Assembly (NCBI GenBank): GCA_900230115.1
Contig: LT907983.1
Location: 3,363,001-3,427,000 of the forward strand
DNA length: 64,000 nucleotides
Direction: 5' to 3'
Source of the DNA: Spirosomataceae bacterium TFI 002
Lineage (GTDB): Bacteria > Bacteroidota > Bacteroidia > Cytophagales > Spirosomataceae
Positions within the stretch are counted from its first letter, which is position 1. Each line of letters opens with the position of its first letter. Positions 25,286-34,557 of the stretch are shown here, in pieces. A program made the translations under genes and the position numbers. The notes below the pieces were generated by a model that was not told the origin of the DNA, made no database searches, and saw only the letters and a list, made by a program, of their open reading frames with translations.

Positions 25286-27562
25286 GTGACTAGTTATTTA
25301 AATGAATTGAATGAGCCGCAACATACTGCGGTTACGCATCCAGAGGGTCCATTAATGATCATTGCTGGAGCGGGATCTGGGAAGACAAGGGTATTGACTT
25401 ATCGTATTGCGTGGTTGATAGAGCAAGGAGTGAATCCTTTTAACATTCTCTCGCTTACTTTTACAAATAAAGCTGCTCAGGAAATGCGGGAACGTGTAGA
25501 AAAAGTGGTGGGAACAGATGCTCGTAACTTGTGGATGGGAACTTTTCACTCGGTTTTTGCCAAAATATTACGTTTTGAAGGGAAATTACTGGGATATAAT
25601 TCCAATTTCTCGATATACGATACCGATGATTCTAAGTCATTGTTGAGGTCTATCATTAAAGATTTTGATTTAGATGATAAATTATATAGAGTAAATACGG
25701 TTTTGAATCGTATTTCGAATGCCAAGAATACATTGATTTCATGGGAATCTTATTTGCAGCATGGTGTATATGCCGATGAAGATAAATCTGCTCGAATGCC
25801 CGACATTGGTAGGATTTATAAAGCCTATCAGCTAAGAATGTTTCAGGCAAACGCGATGGATTTTGATGACTTGTTATTCAATACAAATGTCCTTTTTAGA
25901 GATCATTTGCATGTGTTGAATAAATATCAGCACAAGTTTCAGCATGTGATGGTGGATGAGTTTCAGGATACAAACGTGTCTCAATATCTCATTACAAGAA
26001 AACTTGCCGCTGTACATCAAAATATTTGTGTTGTTGGTGACGATGCTCAAAGTATCTATGCATTCCGTGGAGCGAATATTCAGAATATTCTCAATTTTCA
26101 GAAGGACTACCCTGAGCTGCAAGTGGTAAAGCTTGAGCAAAATTATCGTTCTACACAGAATATTGTAAATGCTGCAAATTCACTGATTGGCAAAAATAAG
26201 GGTCAGTTACAAAAGAATGTTTTTACAGCAAATGAAGAAGGGCCAAAAATAGATGTGTTAAAAGCCCCATCGGATAATGAAGAAGCTCGCACCATTGCCA
26301 ATAGGATTTTTGAAGCAAAGCTTAATAAGCAATTAACCAATAGTGATTTTGCGATTTTGTATCGGACAAATGCTCAATCGAGGGCTTTTGAGGAAGCTTT
26401 ACGAAAGATCAACATTAAGTATCGAATTATCGGTGGTTTGTCTTTTTATCAAAGAAAAGAAATCAAAGACATTTTGGCTTACTTACGTTTCACTGTAAAC
26501 CAGCAGGACACGGAGGCATTCAAGCGGATCATTAATTTACCGAAGCGTGGAATTGGTAGCCAAACAGTTGCCAAACTAATTATTGCGGCCAGTGATAACA
26601 ACCTTCCTATTTGGGAAGTGGTAAACAATATAAGAACGTATTTTGATGGTCGTGCGGCCAATAGTATTGCGAACTTTGCTGACCTTATTCGTAGCTATCA
26701 GATTTTGCTCGAACAGGGTGATGATGCTCACAATGTTGCCATGCATGTAGCTCAATCTACGGGTATTTTACGAGAGTTATATGCCGATAAAACCGTGGAG
26801 GGGCTTGCCCGCTACGAGAATATTCAAGAATTGCTCAATAGTATAAAGCAATATGTAGATAATGAAGAAAACGAGGATAAAAGCTTAGCGGCTTTTCTTC
26901 AGAATGTGTCATTACTGACCAATGCGGACCAAGATGATGAAGATGGCGACAACGATAGAGTGACCATGATGTCTATTCATGGGAGTAAAGGCTTGGAGTT
27001 TAATCAGGTATTTGTGGTTGGTCTAGAAGAAAATCTCTTCCCGTCGCAAATGATGCTACAAAGTCGCGATGATTTGGAAGAGGAACGTAGGCTTTTTTAT
27101 GTAGCGATAACTCGAGCAGAAAAAGAGCTTACACTGTCTTACGCCGAAAGTAGATACCACTATGGAAGGTTGAACTATTGTGAGCCGAGTAGATTTTTGC
27201 TTGAGATTGACCCTGCTTTTCTCAACTTACCCAAAGAATCAACTCGACCAGGTAGAAAGTCTTTTACTGACGATAGTGAGGTGGTGTCGGCATTTGGCAA
27301 CAAAAAAGAAAGAGTACTCTCCAACCTGAAACCTGTTAATAGAGTTCAGCCTTCAAAACCGCATGTAAGTACTGGTGATTTTAAAGCAACCGACCCAAAT
27401 GACCTTACAGAAGGAGCGAAGGTGGAACATCAAAAATTTGGTTTTGGTAGAATTACCAAGCTAGATAAGTCTGGTACAAGTACAAAAGCTACAGTATCCT
27501 TTAAAACTCAAGGAGAGAAAACGCTTTTACTCAGTTTTGCTAAGTTAAGATTGGTGGAGTAG
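25286..27562 (+). CDS. UvrD/PcrA family ATP-dependent DNA helicase
   Basis: The 758-residue superfamily 1 helicase starts with GTG, preceded by a purine-rich GACGGA stretch. The start is well placed because the Q-motif NELNEPQHTAV begins at residue 6. Walker A is AGAGSGKTRV (about 27-36) and Walker B is VDEFQDTN near 223. Motifs IV-VI (QNYRSTQNI, HGSKGLEFNQVF, VAITRAEKELTL) follow. The C-terminus carries the PcrA-type Tudor-like domain (HQKFGFGRITKLD) that contacts RNA polymerase. It unwinds DNA 3' to 5' in repair, replication restart and plasmid replication. Confidence 0.96.
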   Translation: MTSYLNELNEPQHTAVTHPEGPLMIIAGAGSGKTRVLTYRIAWLIEQGVNPFNILSLTFTNKAAQEMRERVEKVVGTDARNLWMGTFHSVFAKILRFEGKLLGYNSNFSIYDTDDSKSLLRSIIKDFDLDDKLYRVNTVLNRISNAKNTLISWESYLQHGVYADEDKSARMPDIGRIYKAYQLRMFQANAMDFDDLLFNTNVLFRDHLHVLNKYQHKFQHVMVDEFQDTNVSQYLITRKLAAVHQNICVVGDDAQSIYAFRGANIQNILNFQKDYPELQVVKLEQNYRSTQNIVNAANSLIGKNKGQLQKNVFTANEEGPKIDVLKAPSDNEEARTIANRIFEAKLNKQLTNSDFAILYRTNAQSRAFEEALRKINIKYRIIGGLSFYQRKEIKDILAYLRFTVNQQDTEAFKRIINLPKRGIGSQTVAKLIIAASDNNLPIWEVVNNIRTYFDGRAANSIANFADLIRSYQILLEQGDDAHNVAMHVAQSTGILRELYADKTVEGLARYENIQELLNSIKQYVDNEENEDKSLAAFLQNVSLLTNADQDDEDGDNDRVTMMSIHGSKGLEFNQVFVVGLEENLFPSQMMLQSRDDLEEERRLFYVAITRAEKELTLSYAESRYHYGRLNYCEPSRFLLEIDPAFLNLPKESTRPGRKSFTDDSEVVSAFGNKKERVLSNLKPVNRVQPSKPHVSTGDFKATDPNDLTEGAKVEHQKFGFGRITKLDKSGTSTKATVSFKTQGEKTLLLSFAKLRLVE

Positions 27563-27634
27563 AGGTTGAAAGCTAAAATGCTTAGCTTCTCGAAAAGTAA
27601 TTTTTGATAAATAATGGATAAAATTAAAACCTAA

Positions 27635-28156
27635 ATGAATAAAAGCTCAATCGTTCCCCTCCCAGAATTCTTTGATAGATACATCAATCTTGTGGAGCAA
27701 GAAAACCTAATAGATGGGTTAAATACAGCTTTAGACGAACTGGAAAACTTAGACTGGGTTAGCCTTAATGCAATTGGTAAGCAAGTTTATGCCGAGAATA
27801 AGTGGACGATCAATGAGGTTTTTCAACACTTGATAGACAACGAGCGAATTCAGGGGACTCGTGCATTACGAATCGGGAGAGGTGAGTCTTATTTGCATGA
27901 TGGTTATGATGAAAACCTTTTGGCTTCGACCTCTTTTGCCAATAATCGTAGTTTGGAAGAAATGGTTGATGAATTTATTTATCTGAGGAGAAGTACAATT
28001 GGTCTTTTTCAGAGTTTTGGCGAAAATCAAATTCAAGAAAAGGGGACGTGTTCAGGAGTTGAGATTTCAGTACTTGCTCTAGGCTTCCAAATTGTTGGTC
28101 ATCAAATTCACCACTTTAATGTGATAAAGGAAAGATACTATCCATTGCTCAAATAG
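27635..28156 (+). CDS. DinB family protein
   Basis: The 173-residue protein matches the DinB/YfiT four-helix metal-binding fold. A histidine sits in FQHLIDNERIQ near residue 66, and the pair HQIHHFNVIKERY lies near the C-terminus, giving the usual three-histidine metal site. Members include thiol-dependent S-transferases and proteins of unknown role. It is cytoplasmic. It starts 72 bases after the helicase gene and may share its transcript, although nothing in the sequence requires a DNA-repair role. Confidence 0.85.
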   Translation: MNKSSIVPLPEFFDRYINLVEQENLIDGLNTALDELENLDWVSLNAIGKQVYAENKWTINEVFQHLIDNERIQGTRALRIGRGESYLHDGYDENLLASTSFANNRSLEEMVDEFIYLRRSTIGLFQSFGENQIQEKGTCSGVEISVLALGFQIVGHQIHHFNVIKERYYPLLK

Positions 28157-28230
28157 TACAAATTAGGCTTTTAGCCTTAGATCTACATCCTAAAATCTTT
28201 GTTAGTTTCTACCGATTGCAGCCTTTATTC

Positions 28231-28261
28231 TTTGCTTGCTGCTTATTCATTTCTATTTTTG
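28231..28261 (+). promoter_or_regulatory. Promoter for nhaD
   Basis: TTTG (28231-28234), 19 bases of spacer and TATTTTTG (28254-28261) match the Bacteroidota consensus TTTG-N19-21-TAnnTTTG exactly. The ATG follows 35 bases after the -7 box. Confidence 0.6.
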
Positions 28262-28296
28262 TGATAGCCGCTTGGCGAATATCGAAAACATAATAA

Positions 28297-29571
28297 ATGA
28301 CTACATTACTTATACTGATTTTTGTAATCGGTTACTTGGGCATCGTGCTAGAGCACAATATTTCAATTGATAAATCATCATCTGCCCTTCTTGCTGGATC
28401 ACTTTGTTGGACCGTTGTTGCATTTATTAGTAATGATCCTCATCATATGAATGAGGAACTCTTGCATCACCTTAGTGAAATTGCAAGTATTCTGTTCTTC
28501 TTGATGGGAGCAATGACCATAGTAGAGTTAATTGACACTTACGAGGGCTTCGATATAATTACAGACAAAATCACCACCAAAAGCCAAATTAAGCTGCTTT
28601 GGATTATTTGTACACTTACATTCTTCTTATCAGCCATTCTAGACAACCTTACTACCACCATTGTAATGGTAACCCTGATAAAGAAAATCATTGATAAGCA
28701 GGATCTTAGGCTCATTTTTGTGGGTATGATTGTAGTTTCGGCAAATGCTGGAGGGGCATGGTCTCCTATGGGAGATGTAACTACCACAATGCTCTGGATT
28801 GGTGGACAAATCACAGCAGGTAATATTGTTAAAACTTTATTTTTGCCAAGTTTGGTTTGTATGATTATTCCGCTAATTGCGGTTTCTACTACCGTGAGAG
28901 GGTTCCTGCCAGATAAACTATTTGGTGATGGCAGCTCTAAGAAAAATGTTGGAAGTGCTAAGTATATTATCTTTTTCACAGGAATAGGTGGTTTGCTTTT
29001 TGTTCCACTTTTCAAAACGGTAACTCATCTTCCTCCTTTTATGGGGATGTTACTTTCATTGGGTTTACTTTGGTTAGTAACCGAGTTGATTTTAAAGAAG
29101 AAAGAAGAAAAGTTTCGCAACGAATATTCTGTTTATCGTGCATTAGAAAAAGTAGATATGCCCAGCGTACTCTTTTTCTTAGGAATACTTTTAGCAGTTT
29201 CTGCATTACAAACTGTAGGTATCTTAACTGATTTGGCAGCTTGGTTGTCTTCTGCAATTGAAAGTCAAACAATTATCGTTACACTGATAGGCTTGCTTTC
29301 TGCAATCGTTGATAATGTGCCTCTGGTCGCTGCTTCAATGGGAATGTATAGTTTAGAGCAATTTGCTACAGATGATCCTTTCTGGGAGTTATTGGCTTAT
29401 TGTGCAGGAACAGGTGGATCAGCCTTGATTATTGGTTCTGCGGCAGGTGTTGCTGCAATGGGGCTCGATAATATTCGCTTCTTTTGGTATGTTAAGAAAA
29501 TAAGTTGGTTAGCACTTATTGGCTATTTTGCTGGTATTGGAGTATTTTTGCTACAATCAATGTTTGCATAA
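28297..29571 (+). CDS. nhaD: NhaD-type sodium/proton antiporter
   Basis: The 424-residue integral membrane protein has about 11-12 hydrophobic segments. It contains blocks typical of NhaD in the ion transporter superfamily: LEHNISIDKSSSALLAGSLC near the N-terminus, ILDNLTTTIVMVTLI at about 115-130, NAGGAWSPMGDVTTTMLWI at about 150-170, and IVDNVPLVAASMGMY toward the C-terminus. It exchanges sodium for protons across the inner membrane for salt and pH balance. It has its own consensus promoter and a strong terminator, so it is a single-gene unit. Confidence 0.93.
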   Translation: MTTLLILIFVIGYLGIVLEHNISIDKSSSALLAGSLCWTVVAFISNDPHHMNEELLHHLSEIASILFFLMGAMTIVELIDTYEGFDIITDKITTKSQIKLLWIICTLTFFLSAILDNLTTTIVMVTLIKKIIDKQDLRLIFVGMIVVSANAGGAWSPMGDVTTTMLWIGGQITAGNIVKTLFLPSLVCMIIPLIAVSTTVRGFLPDKLFGDGSSKKNVGSAKYIIFFTGIGGLLFVPLFKTVTHLPPFMGMLLSLGLLWLVTELILKKKEEKFRNEYSVYRALEKVDMPSVLFFLGILLAVSALQTVGILTDLAAWLSSAIESQTIIVTLIGLLSAIVDNVPLVAASMGMYSLEQFATDDPFWELLAYCAGTGGSALIIGSAAGVAAMGLDNIRFFWYVKKISWLALIGYFAGIGVFLLQSMFA

Positions 29572-29581
29572 AATTAATATG

Positions 29582-29626
29582 CCCTCTGTACATCTTGTTG
29601 ATGTACAGAGGGTTACTTTTTCTTTT
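29582..29626 (+). terminator. Terminator after nhaD
   Basis: CCCTCTGTACATC (29582-29594) pairs perfectly with GATGTACAGAGGG (29600-29612) around TTGTT, and a T-rich tract follows after TTAC. Confidence 0.85.
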
Positions 29627-29737
29627 TCTTCCTGCAAGTATTCCCAAAATTATCGTGTTCAACTTTTTTGTATTTATTAAAGTTGATTAACCCACTTGGG
29701 TTTCAATTAAGAAAAATAAATTAATTAGGAGAAGTTA

Positions 29738-29768
29738 TTGAATTATTTTAAATTCATGCTTAGGTTTT
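29738..29768 (+). promoter_or_regulatory. Possible promoter for susC2
   Basis: TTG at 29738-29740, a 20-base spacer and TAGGTTTT at 29761-29768 resemble the consensus, with one mismatch at the last -7 base. The ATG follows 38 bases later. Confidence 0.35.
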
Positions 29769-29806
29769 CGACCTAGATTGAATTTTTAAACCTTAATTTA
29801 ATTAAC

Positions 29807-32800
29807 ATGATAAAAAAACTACTCTTTATTGTGCTAGTAGTGGGTATACTCCCAGTATTGGCACAAAACAAAACGGTCTCTGGTGTAGTGACTGATTCCG
29901 ACGATGGCTCTACTCTTTCTGGTGTGAGTGTCGTTGTACAAGGAACTACTCAAGGAACACTAACCGATTCAGAAGGAAAGTATTCGATTAATGCTGCGGC
30001 AAAAGATGTATTGATCTTCTCTTTCATTGGAATGCAAACACAATCAGTTACAGTTGGGAATAATAGCATGCTTAATGTCAGTATGTTAAGCGATGCCAAT
30101 CAATTGGATGCGATTGTAGTGACTGCATTAGGTATCAAGCGTGAAGAAAAAACACTTTCTTATGCTCAGCAAACTGTAGGTTCGGAAGAACTTGTGAGAA
30201 CAAGGGACCCTAACTTTATGAACAGCCTTGCAGGAAAAGCAGCTGGGGTTGAGATAAAAAGAAGTAGCTCAGGAGCTGGTGGATCTACCAAAGTTGTATT
30301 AAGAGGAAATAAGTCACTTAGTGGTGATAGTTCTCCACTATTTGTAATCGACGGAATTCCAATGGCGAACAATAGAGGTAATCAGCCAGGAATGTGGGGT
30401 GGTACCGATAGAGGAGATGGTCTTTCTGCTATCAACCCAGAAGATATTGAAAGTATCAGTATTTTGAGAGGGTCAAATGCCGCTGTACTATATGGTAGCC
30501 AAGGAGCAAACGGTGTAGTACTTATTACTACCAAGTCTGGTAAGTCTGGTAAAGCAACAGTGACTCTCAATTCTGGTTTCACAAACGAAAACTATATTGA
30601 GCTTCCAGAACTTCAATATAAGTATGGTGCTAAGGGTAATGCTAAAGAAAGTTGGTCTACTACTTCTGGAAATTATGATGATTCTTTTGTGAAGAACTTC
30701 TTCGAAACTGGTCATAATATGTACAATGCACTTACTATTAGCGGTGGTACGGATAAAACAAAGGCTTACTTTTCTTATGCAAATACAAAGGCAAATGGAA
30801 TAACGCCAAACAACGATTACGCTAAAAACAATTTCTCATTTAAGCAATCAACAAAATTGCTTAATGATAAAATCACGGTGAGCTCAAATATCATTCTTGC
30901 GATAGAAAAGAGTGAAAATAGACTTCCTGCTGGGTATTACCTAAATCCATTGACGGGTTTGTATATGTTCCCAAGAGAAAGAAACTTCAATGATTTTAAA
31001 GATAATTATCAAATTTTTGATGCTGCAAGGAACTTGAACAAGCAAAACTGGTTCGTATCTGACCACCATCAATCAAACCCTTATTGGATTATAAACAATG
31101 AGCCTAAAGTTGATGATTCTAAAAGAGTAATTGGTAGCATGAGTGTTGCCTATAATATCCTTGACAACTTGACTCTTCAAGTTAGAGGTAATTATGATTA
31201 TGCAGCTAGACAATTTGAACAGCAACACGCAGCAACTTCAAACTCTACCAATGTTCACCCTAATGGAGCATGGGATTATACCAATTATGACGATCAGTTG
31301 GCTTACGCTGATGCGATTTTGACTTACAATACTGATATAACTAAAGACTTAAGTTTAAATGCAGTTGTAGGATCTAGTTATCAAAAAACAATTTATGGAG
31401 TAGGAGTTGGTGTAGGAACTGGAACGACAGGTTTGCTTTACCCAAATGAGTTTTATTTCCAAAACCTACCTACCAATGTACAGGTTTCATCTTTGACCAA
31501 TGGTTCTGTTGTAAAGCAGGGTCTGTTTGGTAACCTTCAGTTTGGACTCAAAGAATTCTTATTCCTTGACCTTTCTGGAAGAAATGACTGGGCTTCTACT
31601 TTAGCTTTGACTGGAAATGATTCTTACTTCTATCCATCTGTAGGTCTTACAGGTATAGTAAGTGAAATGTTTAAAATGCCATCATTTATTACTTTTGGTA
31701 AGTTAAGAGCATCTTATACGCAAGTGGGTAACGAAGTGCCATTTAATCGTATTTTCCCACAAAATAGTATCAATGCTAGTGGTGGAGTTGTTAGAAACAC
31801 GGTTAAGCCTTTCTTGAATGCCAAGCCTGAAATCATTACTAGTTTGGAATTCGGTGCAGATTGGAGATTTTTCCATAACCGTTTCGGGATAGATTTCACA
31901 TATTATGATATTACTAGTAAGGATCAATTTATTCAGGTACCTACTGTATCTGGAGAAGGTGGATACACAACCGAGTTTATCAATGCTGGTGAAATTTCTA
32001 ACAAAGGAATTGAGCTTACAATAAGTGCAACACCATACAAGACAAATGACTTCCAATGGGTGTCTGCTTTAAACTTTACAAGAAACCGTAACACAATTGT
32101 GGATATCGGACCAGACGACAAGAAAACAATTCAGTTGGGTAGTTCAGAAGGTTTCGATTCGAAGCTTGTTGAAGGTGGATCATTTAATGATTTGTATGTA
32201 CTTAAGTTCCAAAGAGATGCTCAGGGAAGAATCATTTTTGACGCAGGTAAGCCTTTAAGAACTGCGACTACAGAGCTAATCGGAAACTTGGATCCAAGAT
32301 GGTCTTTAGGGTGGAATAACAATTTCACTTACAAAAGATTAAACATGGGAATACTTATCAATGGTAAGTTCGGTGGAAATGTATTTAGTCAAACTGAGTC
32401 TATGCTTGATGGTGCTGGAGTATCATTAAGAAGTGCTGATGCTAGAGATGCTGGTGGTGTAGAAGTAAATGGAGTAGATAAAGCTACAGATGCTGCGATC
32501 ACGAAAGTTGATGCCGAAACATGGTACAGAGCAATTGGAGATAGAAACGGAATAGGCGAGGCCTATGTTTTTGATCGTACCAATATTAGACTTGCTCAGT
32601 TTAACGTAGGTTATGATTTGAATTTGGCACAAACCAAACTTCCAATCAAGGCTGCTACTATTTCATTTATTGGAAATAATTTATTTTTCCTTTACAAAGT
32701 TGCACCATTCGATCCTGAATTGGCAATGAGTACTAATCAAAATGCTCAAGGATTGGACAACTTCAACCTTCCGTCAACAAGAACTTACGGTGTTAACTTA

Positions 32801-32815
32801 AAACTAACTTTTTAA
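29807..32815 (+). CDS. SusC/RagA family TonB-linked outer-membrane transporter 2
   Basis: The 1002-residue protein has a signal peptide ending near LPVLAQ and a carboxypeptidase-regulatory-like domain at about 22-105 (SGVVTDSDDGSTLSGVSVVV). The plug lies at about 110-230 (LFVIDGIPMANNRG, AAVLYGSQGANGVVLITTKS), and a large barrel ends in VNLKLTF. It is shorter in the barrel than the other two SusC proteins here. The paired susD starts ten bases after the stop. With the downstream VCBS-ASPIC and DUF5107-TPR genes it opens the main accessory block of the window. The substrate is unknown, though a glycan is the likeliest class. Confidence 0.95.
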   Translation: MIKKLLFIVLVVGILPVLAQNKTVSGVVTDSDDGSTLSGVSVVVQGTTQGTLTDSEGKYSINAAAKDVLIFSFIGMQTQSVTVGNNSMLNVSMLSDANQLDAIVVTALGIKREEKTLSYAQQTVGSEELVRTRDPNFMNSLAGKAAGVEIKRSSSGAGGSTKVVLRGNKSLSGDSSPLFVIDGIPMANNRGNQPGMWGGTDRGDGLSAINPEDIESISILRGSNAAVLYGSQGANGVVLITTKSGKSGKATVTLNSGFTNENYIELPELQYKYGAKGNAKESWSTTSGNYDDSFVKNFFETGHNMYNALTISGGTDKTKAYFSYANTKANGITPNNDYAKNNFSFKQSTKLLNDKITVSSNIILAIEKSENRLPAGYYLNPLTGLYMFPRERNFNDFKDNYQIFDAARNLNKQNWFVSDHHQSNPYWIINNEPKVDDSKRVIGSMSVAYNILDNLTLQVRGNYDYAARQFEQQHAATSNSTNVHPNGAWDYTNYDDQLAYADAILTYNTDITKDLSLNAVVGSSYQKTIYGVGVGVGTGTTGLLYPNEFYFQNLPTNVQVSSLTNGSVVKQGLFGNLQFGLKEFLFLDLSGRNDWASTLALTGNDSYFYPSVGLTGIVSEMFKMPSFITFGKLRASYTQVGNEVPFNRIFPQNSINASGGVVRNTVKPFLNAKPEIITSLEFGADWRFFHNRFGIDFTYYDITSKDQFIQVPTVSGEGGYTTEFINAGEISNKGIELTISATPYKTNDFQWVSALNFTRNRNTIVDIGPDDKKTIQLGSSEGFDSKLVEGGSFNDLYVLKFQRDAQGRIIFDAGKPLRTATTELIGNLDPRWSLGWNNNFTYKRLNMGILINGKFGGNVFSQTESMLDGAGVSLRSADARDAGGVEVNGVDKATDAAITKVDAETWYRAIGDRNGIGEAYVFDRTNIRLAQFNVGYDLNLAQTKLPIKAATISFIGNNLFFLYKVAPFDPELAMSTNQNAQGLDNFNLPSTRTYGVNLKLTF

Positions 32816-32825
32816 ATAAGACAAC

Positions 32826-34403
32826 ATGAAGAAATTTATATATCTCATTGTCTCTGCCATTGCTTTCACTAGCTGTACGGACAATTTTGAAGAGATCAAC
32901 ACAAACCCATATCAGATTTCTACGGAGTCGTTAAAGCAAGACTTTAATCACGTTGGATCGTTTTATCCTTCTATGCTTGGTCAGATTTTTGGAAATCAAA
33001 TTGACCATAATTTAACAAATGTGACTTATTCGCAGCATTTGGCTACACCTACTCCTTTCGTAGGTGGAGTTAATAATACCACATATTACATTCGTTGGAA
33101 TGGATACTGGGGACGCGAGTATAATAATGTAATGGCACCTGCTAAGCAAGTGATTGAAATTGCTGAAAAGGATGGATACACTGTCTTTGTAGAATGGGCA
33201 AACCTGATTAAGATTATTTCTATGTCAAGAGTAACACTTTATCAAGGGCCAGTTATCTACACTAACTTTGGTAAAACAGGAAGCGTTCTTTACGATAGTG
33301 AAGAGGTTTTGTACAAAGCATTTTTTAGTGATTTAGATAGAATTATCGCAGAGTTTAATAACAATAAGGACTATGTAGGATTGAATAGTTTTGACGCTAG
33401 TTATGGTGGTAATGTTGCAAAATGGGCTAAATATGCCAATTCTCTTAGATTACAACTTGCGATGAGAGTTTCTAAAGTGGACCCAGCATTAGCAAAGAAA
33501 GAAGGAGAAAAGGCATTGGCTGATCCAGCTGGACTTATCCTTTCTAACGCTGACAACTTTAATATCTCTGGATATGGTGCTAAGTTTCACCCAGCACAAA
33601 TTTGTTTTGAGTGGGGTGATACTCGTATGAGTGCTACTATGGAGTCTATTCTTATTGGTTACAAAGACAATAGAATTGAGAAATATTTTGATCCAGTTTC
33701 TGACCTTTCTTTAGTTAGTGATCACCCAGCATGGCCTTACAAAGGAATCCGTAATGGAGCTGAATTAGTTGCTAAGGACGATAGATTAAGCTACTCTACT
33801 TTAGATGTTAGTTTTAATGATCCTGCTAAAGTAACTAAGCGTAAAGTAATGAGTGCAGACGAAGTTTATTTCTTGAAAGCAGAAGCTGCATTGAGAGGAT
33901 GGGCTGGAGCTGGAGACGCTAAAACAAACTACGAGTCAGGAGTTAGAGCTTCTTTCGAATTGTGGGGTGCTGGTGGCGTAGATGCTTATCTTGCTGACAA
34001 TTCTAGCCTACCAATTGATTATGTAGATCCTAAAGCACCTACAGGTGTGAATGCATTTAAAAATGGAATTACTAATACTGTAGCTTGGGATGAAGCGGCA
34101 TCTAAGGAAATTAAGCTTGAGAAAATTATTACTCAAAAATGGATTGCATGTTACACCAACGAAATGGAATCATGGATGGACCACAGAAGAACTGGTTATC
34201 CTAAACTTCCACCCGTATACCAAAACAGCAGTAATGCTGACTGGGGTGTGATACCAAAAGGTGATATTCTTAGAAGAATGCCATTTGTAACAGCAGAAAG
34301 AAACGGAAACCCTGCTGGTGTTGCTGATGCAACGGCCAAATTAAAAGGTCCAGATGAAATTGGAACTCGCCTTTGGTGGGATACTGGTGGACCAAATTTC
34401 TAA
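32826..34403 (+). CDS. SusD/RagB family nutrient-binding lipoprotein 2
   Basis: The 525-residue lipoprotein has a lipobox at about residue 17 (AIAFTSC) followed by TDNFEEINTNPYQIS, typical of the SusD-like 2 subfamily. The TPR-like helical region and the late EMESWMDHRRTGYPKLPP block are present. It pairs with the preceding SusC. A terminator lies 26 bases after its stop, so the next gene probably has its own promoter. Confidence 0.93.
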   Translation: MKKFIYLIVSAIAFTSCTDNFEEINTNPYQISTESLKQDFNHVGSFYPSMLGQIFGNQIDHNLTNVTYSQHLATPTPFVGGVNNTTYYIRWNGYWGREYNNVMAPAKQVIEIAEKDGYTVFVEWANLIKIISMSRVTLYQGPVIYTNFGKTGSVLYDSEEVLYKAFFSDLDRIIAEFNNNKDYVGLNSFDASYGGNVAKWAKYANSLRLQLAMRVSKVDPALAKKEGEKALADPAGLILSNADNFNISGYGAKFHPAQICFEWGDTRMSATMESILIGYKDNRIEKYFDPVSDLSLVSDHPAWPYKGIRNGAELVAKDDRLSYSTLDVSFNDPAKVTKRKVMSADEVYFLKAEAALRGWAGAGDAKTNYESGVRASFELWGAGGVDAYLADNSSLPIDYVDPKAPTGVNAFKNGITNTVAWDEAASKEIKLEKIITQKWIACYTNEMESWMDHRRTGYPKLPPVYQNSSNADWGVIPKGDILRRMPFVTAERNGNPAGVADATAKLKGPDEIGTRLWWDTGGPNF

Positions 34404-34429
34404 ATTTATTTATTAGTTTATTAAAAAAG

Positions 34430-34459
34430 GCATGTGTATAATTTACACATGCTTTTTTT
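34430..34459 (+). terminator. Terminator after susD2
   Basis: GCATGTGTA (34430-34438) pairs with TACACATGC (34444-34452) around TAATT. An A-run precedes it and a T-run follows, so it may work in both directions. Confidence 0.88.
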
Positions 34460-34557
34460 GTTTAATTTGCTTAGAACGAGATAAAATGCGGATTCAAAGT
34501 GATGATTCGATGGTTTTGGCTTTTTTCTCTTTGTACAAAATATAAACCTACCTATAA